A stretch of 64,000 bases of DNA, taken from NCBI RefSeq assembly GCF_033958435.1, contig NC_134137.1, positions 318,369,501-318,433,500 of the forward strand. The letters run 5' to 3'. Shown in pieces: positions 45,210 through 55,968 of the stretch. The first letter of the stretch is position 1; each line of letters opens with the position of its first letter. The stretch is from Carettochelys insculpta (taxonomy: Eukaryota > Chordata > Testudines > Carettochelyidae). The translations under genes were made by a program, and so were the position numbers. The notes under the pieces were generated by a model. That model searched no databases and was not told where the DNA came from. It saw only the letters and a program-made list of their open reading frames with translations.

Positions 45210-47478
45210 CTGAAAGACAGAAACAAAATCAAACCAAACTTGAAAATATTCTGACTGTAGACATATATTTTTGTGTCATTTCTGCAGGTATTATCAAGAA
45301 ATGTGCTTCATTAAAAGTATTTCCAGTACTATAAAAGTTGTCCTACATGGGGTATATTTGCAGATGGATGTACAGTGCAATGCTAACTAATTTCATATTA
45401 GTTAATCTGACAGTTATGGCATTCATTATCTGTAGTAAAATAACTGAAAGACTAAGGACATACAGCATACTCAATACAAGTGGACTGTATATTATTCTGT
45501 TGAGAGCTGTATTTTCCCCCTCATCTTAATGTCTTTTTACTGTTGCTTTGGAATAAATGTCTGGCAGTCAATGGGGATAGTTGCAGACAAGAGGCTGGAA
45601 AGGCATCTGCCTTCTCAGCTCTTTTCACTATGGCTCATTGTGCAGCTGCTATTTGTGCTCTCCTTATTCAGTCCCCAGAAACAAAGTATTTCACCTTAGT
45701 GTGTAGGCACCATTGCCATGACAACTGAGTACCAAATTATGAAATGTGTTCCCACACTTGCATGGGTAACGCTAACTCCCGTGGGTGGGTCATCAGCAGT
45801 AGAGATCAAATGTGGGACATTCATGCCTTGATGCATAAGTTTCTACTAGCTAAAAGAACTCTGCTCGTCAAAGTAGCATCAGGCTTGTCAATCTTTAATT
45901 GGCCTTGCCACTACCAGAAGGAGACAGCACGTCCCAATGATCAGGCATGACTTATACACATTTGACTCAAAGAAAAATGTATTCTGAATACATTTTCACT
46001 TTGAGTCTTTTTTTGTATTCCTCTAGCATTTCTAAACTCTGAAATTAAAAGACAAGCTCCCAGTACAGCAAAACACATAAACACATATTTAAATTTAATC
46101 ACATAAGTAGTCTTACTGGTCAATGGAATGACTCACACAATTTAAGTATGTCCTTAAACGCTTTTTTTTGGATAGGGACCATATTGCTGGCATACTGACT
46201 AGCCCTTGTTGAAATTCGAAATTTCTGTTCTGTGGGAAACTGCAACATTTAAAAAAAACCAAATTTTCCAAATTTGACTAAAGCTGAAAATTTTCCAGTA
46301 TCCTGCTAAATGAAATGTTGTGGTTGCCAGAAACACAGTTTTAACTAAATCCAAAGGTTTTGTTTTTTATTCTGATATAGCCATGTTTTTATAATTTTGT
46401 ACAATTTAAAATTGGGTTTTAATTCTTTTTGTAATATAATGTAACAGAAAACAATAGAATATACACATTTCAAACAAAAAATAAAAATGCTTCACTCTAA
46501 GGTCAAATTTAATATTTTTCAAGGGGAATTTTTATCAAAATCTATATTTTCCATTGAAAATGTGTTCTACCTGAAAATATGGGACCTGCTTGAATATTTA
46601 CCGTTTATACATTTTATAAAGCATTTAAAGACAGTAATATTTTATTTAATACAATGAGACCTTGAAGATAATGCACAGTGTTCACCTTACAAAGTTAGTA
46701 GTTTTGCTTTAAATAAATAGACAAGTTTACCTTGGCATTGGTAGTATTCCCTACATTTACTACCAGGGATAGATAAAATAATTTATATATTGAAGTCTTA
46801 ATAATATAATACTACATAAATATTAACATATTGTTGGAACTTAGTAGTTATTGCAGACTATTTGCTAGTGTTTAATGGAGCCCAGTCTCATAGAATTATT
46901 AACAAAAAATAACTTATTGTTCATTCATGAGATCATAATACTTTAAGGATATAAAAAGATCAAAACTGGAATATGGTCTTTTCAATATATTCATCTCTGC
47001 TTTGTCTTCTCTGTGAAAGCTGATTAGCAAAGGTGAGCTGATTATATCCAAAGAACCTCCTTTTTTAAAAAATTACACATAATGAATATAAGAAGGTGAC
47101 TAGAACAGTACTTTATCACTACACTAATAATTGATTTAACATTAATATAGGGGACTGGATTTTATTAGTAATAGACAAAGTCCCTCCACTAGGTGGCATG
47201 CCAAGTGTCTGTGTTGGAGGAATCTATTGTCTTACAACCTTAGTGAACATGAGATGAGATCAGATTCATTTGGAATCAGTTGATAACTGTTAAATACTGA
47301 TTTCAATAAAACACAGTTTTTATGTTATAATCAGCTTGCTTCATTTAAATTTGCATTCAGAAATAAGTTCAGTGGATGTTTTATCAGTACAAATCACAGT
47401 CTGGGGCCTGCAAATATGACGTTAGCCACATGAGCAGTCCCAATGACTTCAATGGGAGTACTCCTGTAGTTTTGAGAA

Positions 47479-47605
47479 TGTAAGTGCTTGCAGCTCTAAG
47501 ATCCGTATTCATAGTTCACATCTATAAAATCTAGTATTGATTAGTTCAAGTGTATATACTGATATATATTTAGTTCAAATTAATATTTGGTCTCGGAGTT
47601 TACAG
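47479..47605 (+). repeat. Repeat unit shared with 62897-63025
   Basis: From 'atgtaagtgcttgcag' to 'gtttacagtt' this matches the insert near 62.9 kb at about 90% by eye. The match includes 'ttgattagttcaagtgtata' and 'ttagttcaaattaatatttgg'. The similarity stops sharply at both ends. Confidence 0.8.
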
Positions 47606-48185
47606 TTGGATTTGGGCACCCAACTCCCTTAAGATTGTTTGACAATCCCAGCTCTAATTATCAGAATTCTGAAGGTAATTAGTATATAAAAACTGTCTTT
47701 GTTAATGTGGAACAAGGCTCTGACATGTTCCAGGAGCAGCATCCATTAGAGCCCACTCTTGCATGCATGTATCTTACTTAGCCATGTTGCAAGAACTGAT
47801 CTTATGTCACTAACTACACTTGTGTTTGGGGATTAAAGAAGTAAGGTTGTAAATCAACATGTGGGGAGCCTTAAAATGACAAGCTGTATATATATTATTT
47901 TATTTTTAAGCAGCCACTGCTTTGGCAGCCATTGGTTAGGGAAATCAGGAGGCATTTTCTGAGACAACAACTACAGCAACAACTTCTTTGTTGTAGGGAA
48001 TGAAGTGGAGTCCTATAAATGAAGCCCTTTTGAGAGAGAAGGAGCTGTGCTGGCAGGAAGGTAATGGAAGTACCACTACAGAGGAGATGTTTTCAGCATT
48101 GCTATCTGACTAGGAAGGCACATGAAAAATAGCAGTGGGAGACTAGCGCTTAGTGCAAATATTGTCTTAAATATTGTCTTACCAT

Positions 48186-48523
48186 AGGCTACAAGCTGAA
48201 CCTCTCTAGTCCAGCACCCTTGGGACCTGACCAGTGCTGAACAAGAAAATTTGCCGAGCCATGTTAGGTGAATATTGTCCATCACCATTACCAACATTTC
48301 CACTACTTACTGGACCCTTAGAAGACATTTAGAGGGTAAATTAGAGCTAAATAACAGTGGAGAACACTGAGAGCCAGGACTGGTGGCTCTAAATAAACTT
48401 TATGGGATCTTTGGAAACTTGGCCATACCCATGATAAGTGGATATCTGGCTAACTAAAATCATGCTGGACTACGGGTGTTGCTGTACAAGGGAGTGATGG
48501 ACTAGAGAGGGTCAACCTGTATC
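48186..48523. mobile_element. Mariner-like MITE with TA flanks
   Basis: The left end 'ta caagctgaacctctctagtcc' and right end 'gactagagagggtcaacctg ta' form inverted repeats of about 25 bp flanked by TA dinucleotides, the Tc1/mariner target. No coding frame. It is related to 36494-36820 in inverse orientation. Confidence 0.75.
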
Positions 48524-48800
48524 CATGTCTGTGTGCCCAGCTGTATAGCTACATACAGAGACATGGTGGTTCTACACCATGCACAGGCAACATACATTTG
48601 CATATAAATCTAAACCTGTGAAATGTCCTCAGAAATGTAATTTTGCAAAGGTAATTGCAAAAGAATAAGTGGTGAACAGATTGCAATTTTCATGGCAGCA
48701 TTAACACATGCGCATCTAATATTTTAGAAGACTATTAATAATTTAAATATTTACAGTCAGCCCAATGACATTTGAAAGGAGAATAAAAAGAACTCCTTAC

Positions 48801-49613
48801 CTCCTAAAGGGGGACCTAGGAGAACAGGGCAGCACTCCACAATTGTGACAAGTCCTACAGCACTGGAAAACCTGGCAGCACCAACGAGATCCATCAACGA
48901 CTCAAAAAGGATACTGCTAACCATTCCAAAAGCAAATCCAAAAAGTACAGCATAGACCACCAGGCCTGTGTAGTTCTCTGCCAGTGGGCACATTATGTGA
49001 CAGATGCCATTGTACAAGACGGCAAAACTAAAGAAGTACTGGATTTTTGGACGGATATATTTGGAGTTTGCTACAAGTCCCATTGAAGGTCTAGCAAACA
49101 TGTCTACAAAAGCTAGGATGGACAGCAGGAAAGCAGCAGAATACTCATCAATTCCCTTGTGTTTGGCATATGGAGCCAAGAATACTATTGGGGCAAAGAA
49201 GCCAACAAACATAATAACATTTCCTGACAAATAAACCAGAAACCCTCTGTGTTTAAAGAGGGATAGATCTAAGTATTTATTCAGGATTTGCCAGAATGAT
49301 TTTTTGTTATTCATCTGCGAGTTTGAATCTCCTACTCCCTTCTCAACATCTTTTTTCACAGGAGGGACTGGTTTTGGTCCAACAGGTCTCATAAGTGATC
49401 CAGCCACACAGCAGTTCAAAAGAAGTCCTCCCAGAATGAGAAAGCTTCCTTTCCATCCAAATGCATTAAAAAGGAATTGATTGAGAGGAGCCAGTGTGCT
49501 TAAGAACACAGGACTTCCAGCCATGGCCAGTCCATTAGCAATGGGACGCTTCTTATAGAAATACTTGCCAATCATAGTCAAGGCAGGTTGCAAGTTGAAG
49601 GCTAAGCCAAGAC
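48801..49613 (-). CDS. SLC16A7: SLC16A7 (MCT2) large coding exon
   Basis: An 813-bp exon, phase 1 at both ends (acceptor TGTTTAG/GT, donor GGAG/GTAAGG), encoding 271 codons without a stop. It starts in the fourth membrane helix with [19 protein letters not shown]. Next come [20 protein letters not shown] and the helix pair around [18 protein letters not shown] short hydrophilic central loop follows, then [32 protein letters not shown] and [20 protein letters not shown]. The Asp and Arg in VDMFARP correspond to the proton/substrate-coupling pair described for MCT1 helix 8. The wording ([31 protein letters not shown]) is closer to MCT2 than MCT1. The frame is fully intact, so the gene looks functional. 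Confidence 0.95.
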
Positions 49614-51185
49614 CTAAACAGCAAAAACAAAACAAAACAAAAAAAACACACACCATTATTGCATGTAATACACTGAAAATCTTGCATGATAATCTGGCAA
49701 AAGTGCTCAACAAAGCTAAAATACCATTCAGAGATTTCCAATAAAGATAAAAAGCTATCAGCACTGAAAAATGAAACGTGGATTCACTGCTTTCCACACA
49801 TTTATTGTCTCCACTATGTCACACTTGAGAGCGGTAATTTGCTTGTACTGTGTTGCAGTAAAAGTAAACACTCGTAATAATGTTTGAGCAATCATATAGA
49901 CAATGGAGTGACAGAGGTACAATGGTATCAAGACCTTGAATATACCATTTTTGTATTTTACTAAGCTGAAACACAATTCTCTCGTGGTTCATTTCACAAC
50001 AGTTATTAAATGTCACTTCATCTACAGAAGAGAGCAGATTACATTTCAAAGTATAAATCCATTGGCTTTTAGCCCTCTATCACTTTTTAAGGTTGAACAT
50101 GTATCGAAAGTAAGATGTAAAATTATTAATAAATCATGATTTTGCAGGAAATCAGGTCCCACATCCACAGCTGTGGAGGTCATGGTAGCGAAATCTCTGG
50201 TTGGTCACTATTTGGTTTAGAAAGGGATGTGAAGTGTGGTATGCATAGGTCCAGCTCCCTGAACAGCAGTGCACATAGGAGGGGCGGAGTTGGGCCAGGT
50301 GTATAATCAGAGGATCTACCTGTTGTCCTTCTCCTGGAATGGGGATACACAGGAACTACAGAGTTTTAGTAGCAATGTATCTGCTATGCAGTCTAAGGAA
50401 GGATTCCTTCCCTTTTCCTCCATGAGCAAACCCAGAGCCCAACTCACTCCTTGAAGGTCTCTAAGCTTGGCTGTTAAAAAAAGGTGCCATGTGAGATCTT
50501 AAAAAAACACAAAACAAACAAGAAACCCATCACATTCAGTAAGAAAGAGTTCTGTCAGATGGCTTAACTTCTACTCATCTATTACAGATCAACAGAAGTT
50601 TTGATGTAGTCACAGACTAAAATCTCATTTGAGGATGCCATGCTTCCTTCAGAAGTGATGCTTTTAAAAATCAGAATCTTTCTGGTAGTGAGGTAATTTA
50701 ATAATGGTCTTATTATCACTTTAATTCCCACCCTTTGATCAGTTCCAGAGCTGCAGTGACTTACTAACTGTACTTCTATTCTGTAGCCAGCTGTGCCTTG
50801 CCCAGCATATTACTGAGCTGGGCATGCATATATTTTTGGTGAGCTTATGAAAGCTTAGTATTAGAGTATGCACACTTAATAGACCTCTACTAGTCCCTGC
50901 TGTTTCATTCACACTGTGACATGTCTGAAAACTTAAACAAAAAAAAATGAAAAATCAAATACAAATGACTCTCATAAGTGCTGTCATGAGTCAATCAATT
51001 TCTACTTTGTAATTATAGTGCAGTGCAAGATGGCATGTACATAGGGCATTTACTGAATAAAATAATCAGAGGTGCATGAAATCTCCTGAGCAGTAATTTA
51101 ATATCCTAAAAATCAATTTAAAGGTGTACAGTTCCGGATAGCAGAAATTAATTTGACTAATTACTATTTTGAACCAGTCACTTAC
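49614..51185 (-). other. SLC16A7 intron (1572 bp)
   Basis: Bounded by matching consensus splice sites. AT-rich, with no recognised element inside. Confidence 0.85.
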
Positions 51186-51329
51186 CTCCAATAATTCCCA
51201 CACATACGTACAGCTCCAGGACACTGTTGCAGAAAGAGGAAGCGATCATTCCAGATGAACACAATACACCTCCAGCTATCATCACTGGCCGGCTACCATA
51301 TTTATTCACCAAGACACTGCTTATGGGAC
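51186..51329 (-). CDS. SLC16A7: SLC16A7 (MCT2) internal coding exon, 144 bp
   Basis: Acceptor CCATTAG/GT at 51330-51331 and donor GGAG/GTAAG at 51185. The 48-codon exon is phase 1 on both sides and reads [20 protein letters not shown], then a helix with [13 protein letters not shown], then [11 protein letters not shown]. It joins the next exon as IIGG-LGLAFN. It covers the conserved NKYGSRP loop between helices 2 and 3 of monocarboxylate transporters. The preceding exon (start codon and the PPDGGWGW motif) was not found between 51330 and 64000. Confidence 0.93.
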
Positions 51330-52438
51330 CTAATGGCAGGAAAAGGAATAATTATCCACGTTGCAGTTATAAATACATTTGCAGTTGTGTGTGTTTTAGT
51401 GACTAAAATCTTTCCCTATGAGTCTGACCATGCAAGAACTACCATACTAGTAGTCAAAGGAACTACCCACCCTTCACGGGTGTATTTGCACAGTCAGGCC
51501 TTATAGAATAACCTGTGACCATGGAGGTGGACCAGAGGATGTAAAACACGAGAGCAGCAATCTTGTAAACTACAGGTCTCAAAGAACTAACAATGGGCCC
51601 AGTCAATGGACGTTTTCAGTGTGCAAGAAATGCAGGATTAGACTCACTGTCTTTGGTACATGTCAGAATTTCAAATGGAAGGAAATTGTTTAATCAAAAC
51701 AATAGTTAACAGAATAGGGGTGATCTCTAAAAAGTTGGATTACAACAGCTTCAGATACAAGGAAGCTTGTTCTGAACTCCGGGTAATCACTCTGTTGACT
51801 AGGGCAACATAATTAATTATGTCAATGGGACTCCTCACTTGCTTAAGGTGTTAAAGTGGGTCATAAACAACTGACATCTGAAATCTATTTTCATTGTCCA
51901 GCTCTGAGTGAGAGTCATAATGGACAGTATCATTGTGCTCTGTTGCCTTAAACTTCTGATGTGTGTTTGGTATAACAGCCTATAAAATTTGAAAATATAG
52001 ATACAAACCTGATTTTAAAATTCAAATGAAATTTATTCTAGTGTATTTTTGTCCATACCAAACAAAGAACTATTATGCAATCTGTCACAATGTGCATTGA
52101 ATGTTTTTAAAGGTCCACAACAGAAATAGATGGCGTGTTGTGTATCAAATTTAAGAAGCTGTCAGATCTGCTTTAGGAAACTTACGCTACAGCTGACTGT
52201 GGCCTTGAGTCACTCAATTTAAAACAAAAGGAAACGAAACACAAAAAGGGGTGTGGAGAAAAAAAATGCAAAGATTTAGAACTGGTGATAAAAATGATAC
52301 CAGGAAAAAATCAGTCTGGTTCCCTATTGTGTATAGTCTGCAAAATAAATTTTCCATAATAAATGCCGAAAGACACATACACATCAGCATTTTCATTAAC
52401 AGTACAAATGAAGTTCATGAACCCTGCAGATACACAAT
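51330..52438 (-). other. SLC16A7 intron sequence, no element recognised
   Basis: Start of a long intron. No coding exon or bounded repeat was seen in this part. Confidence 0.6.
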
Positions 52439-52859
52439 GGCTATGTCTACACTAGCCAAAAACTTCGAAATCGCCATGCAAATGGCCATTTCGAAGTTTA
52501 CTAATGAAGCAATGAAATACATATTCAGCGCCTCATTAGCATGCGGGTGGCCGCAGCACTTCAAAATTGACGCGGCTCGCCGCCGCGCGGCTCGTCCAGA
52601 TGGGGATCCTTTTCAAAAGGACCCTGCCTACTTCGAAGTCCCCTTATTTCCATCTGCTCATAGGAATAAGGGGACTTTGAAGCAGACGGGGTCCTTTTGA
52701 AAAGGAGCCCCGTTTGGATGAGCCGTGTCAATTTCGAAGTGCCATGGCCGCCCGCATGCTAATGAGGCACTGAATACGTATTTCAGCGCTTCATTAGTAA
52801 ACTTCGAAATGGCCATTTGCATGGCCATTTCGAAGTTTTTGGCTAGTGTAGACATGGCC
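52439..52859. mobile_element. Long foldback MITE, 421 bp, AAT target duplication
   Basis: Ends GGCTATGTCTACACTAGCC and GGCTAGTGTAGACATGGCC, with AAT at 52436-52438 and 52860-52862. Almost the entire left half (52439-52645) is the reverse complement of the right half, including the 'caaatggccatttcgaagttta' and 'ccttttcaaaaggac' blocks. About 14 extra GC-rich bases sit in the left arm near 52578-52592. It lies in the SLC16A7 intron, so the pre-mRNA would carry a hairpin of about 200 bp. Confidence 0.9.
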
Positions 52860-53042
52860 AATGTTTGTAGTGTGTCCAAGTTTGGGTCCAATGACTGACC
52901 TACCTTAAAAAGGATACTATGAGTGATGGGTCACATGCAAAAGTCTTAGGCGCATACCATATGCCATCAACATTTTAAGTCTCCATTGAATCTGATGGAA
53001 GTAGGTTGACCAGATAGCAAGTGTGAAAAATTGGGACAGAAT

Positions 53043-53725
53043 AGCCGTGTCTACACGTGCACGCTACTTCGAAGTAGCGGCACTAACTTCGAAATAGCAC
53101 CCGTCACGGCTACACGTGTTGGGCGCTATTTCGATGTTAACATCGACGTTAAGCGGCGAGACGTCGAAGTCGCTAACCCCATGAGGGGATAGGAATAGCG
53201 CCCTACTTCGACGTTCAACGAACGTAGGGACCGTGTAGTTGTTGCGCGTCCCGCAACATCGAAATAGCGGGGTCCTCCATGGTGGCCATCAGCTGAGGGG
53301 TTGAGAGACGCTCTCTCTCCAGCCCCTGCGGGGCTCTATGGTCACCGTGTGCAGCAGCCCTTAGCCCAGGGCTTCTGGCTGCTGCTGCTGCAGCTGGGGA
53401 TCCATGCTGCATGCACAGAGTGTGCAACCAGTTGTCGGCTCTGTGGATCTTGTGTTGTTTAGTGCAACTGTGTCTGGGAGGGGCCCTTTAAGGGAGTGGC
53501 TTGCTGTTGAGTCCGCCCTGTGACCCTGTCTGCAGCTGTGCCTGGCACCCTGATTTCGATGTGTGCTACTTTGGCGTGTAGACGTTCCCTCGCAGCGCCT
53601 ATTTCGATGTGGTGCTGCGCAACGTCGATGTTGAACGTCGACGTTGCCAGCCCTGGAGGACGTGTAGACGTGTCACTACATCGAAATAAGCTATTTCGAT
53701 GTAGCGGTCACGTGTAGACGTAGCC
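53043..53725. mobile_element. Harbinger-family MITE, 683 bp, AAT target duplication
   Basis: Left end AGCCGTGTCTACACGTGCAC and right end CACGTGTAGACGTAGCC, flanked by AAT at 53040-53042 and 53726-53728. It is in the same orientation as the 35405 copy. It ends 22 bp before the full-length copy E starts. Confidence 0.88.
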
Positions 53726-54113
53726 AATGGGTGTAATAGATGACTATGGCTACGTCTACACGTGCACGCTACATCGAAGTAGCTAATTTCGAAGTAGCGA
53801 CATCGAAATAGCCTATTTCGATGAATAGCGTCTACATGTCCTCCAGGGCCGGCAACGTCGATGTTCAACCTCAACGTTGCGCAGCCCAATATCGAAATAG
53901 GCGCAGCGAGGGAACGTCTACACGCCAAAGTAGCACACATCGAAATAGGGCTGCCAGGCACAGCTGCAGACAGGGTCACAGGGCGGACTAGTGCTTCCGG
54001 GGCAACAGCTAGCCGCTCCCTTAAAGGGCCCCTCCCAGACACACACAGCCTGCACAGCACGCGGTCTGAGGAGCCATAGGCACACAGACCCCGGGTGCCG
54101 CAGTCATGGACCC

Positions 54114-54114
<1 letters not shown>

Positions 54115-54150
<36 letters not shown>
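54115..54150 (+). repeat. (CAG)11 tract ending in TAG
   Basis: Eleven CAG triplets coding Gln are followed by TAG, which could be a C-to-T change of a twelfth CAG. Copy D has a shorter tract at the same place. Confidence 0.9.
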
Positions 54151-54610
54151 CCAGAGGTCCACCCAGCCCTCCCGGCAGGAGCAGGGCTTGCCCTGCTCCA
54201 TGCCACGCGGGAGGCAGCTGAGCACCTCCTTGCCACCCCGGAGGAGGAGCTGCCCCCAGGGCAGCAGGGCTCAACCCCTACCCCTGCAGCACCCCGCCCC
54301 CCCCCGCCTCACACGCCGGCGGCTGTAGAGCTACCCCACCAGCACCGACTGGTGGGAGCGGCTGGTGCTTGGGGAGTGGGACGACGACCGCTGGCTCAGG
54401 AACTTCAGGATGAGCCGGCAGACATTTCTGGAGCTGTGCCAGTGGCTCACCCCCGCACTCAGGCACCAGGACACCGCCATGCGGCGTGCCCTCACAGTGC
54501 AGAAACGGGTCGGCATTGTTGTCTGGAAGCTGGCCACTCCAGACAGCTACCAATCCGTGGGGCAGCAGTTTGGGGTCAGCAAGGCCACCGTCGGGGCTGT
54601 CTTCATGGGG

Positions 54611-54799
54611 GTAAGAGAACCCACGGGCGGAGGGCAGGGCAGGGGAGGGGGGCCCGGGCGGAGGAGGGCAGGGGAGGGGAGGGGAGGCCAGGGCAGGGGA
54701 GGAGGAGGGGAGGGGAGGGCAGAGGAGGGCAGGGCACGGCAGGGCCACGCACACCCTGCTCACCCCTCATTGGGGCTGTCCCATGTGCTTTCTCTGCAG
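54611..54799 (+). other. Transposase intron, copy E (189 bp), open in frame
   Basis: GTAAGA donor and CTCTGCAG acceptor as in copy D. The purine-rich 'ggggagggcagaggagg' body differs strongly from the copy D intron. It is a multiple of three and has no in-frame stop, so unspliced RNA would still be read through. Confidence 0.85.
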
Positions 54800-55968
54800 G
54801 TTGTGCGTGCCATCAACGCCATGCTCCTGCACAGGCTCGTGAGGCTGGGGGACCCACATGCCACCATCGCGGCCTTTGCCACCCTGGGCTTCCCCAACTG
54901 CTTCGGGGCTCTGGATGGGACTCACATCCCCATCCGCGCCCCGCATCACAGTGGAGGACGATACCTGAATCGAAAGGACTACCATTCTGTTGTCCTCCAG
55001 GCCTTGGTGGACAGCGGGGGACGTTTCCAGGACATTTATGTGGGCTGGCCTGGCAGCACCCACGACGCCCGGGTTTTCTGGAACTTGGGCCTGTGCCACC
55101 GGCTGGAGGCGGGGACCTACATCCCCCAGCGGGAGATCCCTCTGGGGGACACCACCATGCCCTTCTGCGTCATCGCAGATGCGGCGTACCCCGTCCGGGC
55201 GTGGCTCATGAACCCCTACACGGGCCATCTCTCCGTTAGCCAGGAGCGCTTCAATGAGCGCCTGAACCATGCGCGCCAGGTGGTGGAGCGCTCATTTGGC
55301 CGCCTGAAGGGACGCTGGAGATGTCTCCTGACCCGCCTGGATGCAGGCCCCAACAACATCCCCCAGATTGTGGGTGCCTACTGCGCCCTGAACAATTTGG
55401 TAGAGAGCAAGGGGGAGACCTTTTTCCAGGGCTGGGCTGAGGAGGCCGGCAGGGCAGACGTCCAGCCACCTGCTGCCCCCAGTCGGCAGGTGGACCCCGA
55501 GGGGACCCGGGTCCGGGAGGCCCTGCGGGCCCACTTTGATGAAGAGGCCGCGGGGTGAACTCTGCCCAGGCCCCCTACTGCCCGCCCCTTCCTCCACCAC
55601 ACTCCTGCCCCAACGCCCACACCATGGAGCACCCCACAGCACCCCGCTCCCACTTGTCCTGGACAAATGACAGCACGCACTTGTGGCTCAACTTAAACTT
55701 CTTTTTCTTTTTGTGAACTTTTCTTTTAACTGTAAATATTGGAACCAAAACCAAACTATGTACAGACATGTGAAAACAAAGTAAAATATGTACAAAAATA
55801 AAACAATACTACGAAACAAAAGCGTCCTACATAATAAAAAGAAAACCAGGGAGGATAAAGGGGAGAACTATGTACATGGGGTGGAAGGGGCAAACGGGGG
55901 GCAACAAATATATACCAGAGTCCAGAAACTATATACAAGGGGGGGACCACGTCCCGGGCCCCTTGCCC

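Larger units (their letters stand above)
45210..48800 (-). other. SLC16A7 last intron (3591 bp)
   Basis: Flanked by donor G/GTAAGG at 48801/48800 and acceptor CAG/GC at 45210/45209. It holds a mariner-like MITE at 48186-48523 and a repeat unit at 47479-47605; otherwise it is AT-rich with nothing recognised. A left-over minus-strand frame at 45941-46123 is not part of the gene. Confidence 0.85.
54106..55558 (+). pseudogene. Harbinger DDE transposase, N-terminus broken (copy E)
   Basis: Exon 1 is 54106-54610, the intron 54611-54799 (189 bp) and exon 2 54800-55558. After the ATG come eleven CAG codons and a TAG at 54148-54150. Near 54297-54305 the C run is two bases shorter than the corresponding stretch of copy D, shifting the frame. 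Where copy D has Trp (RRRLW), this copy has TAG. Downstream, a frame open from 54365 to 55558 keeps the catalytic part: FGALDGTHIPI, GSTHDARVF and VERSFGRLKG supply the D, D and E. A protein would need a start downstream of the lesions, or the copy is simply dead. Confidence 0.88.
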
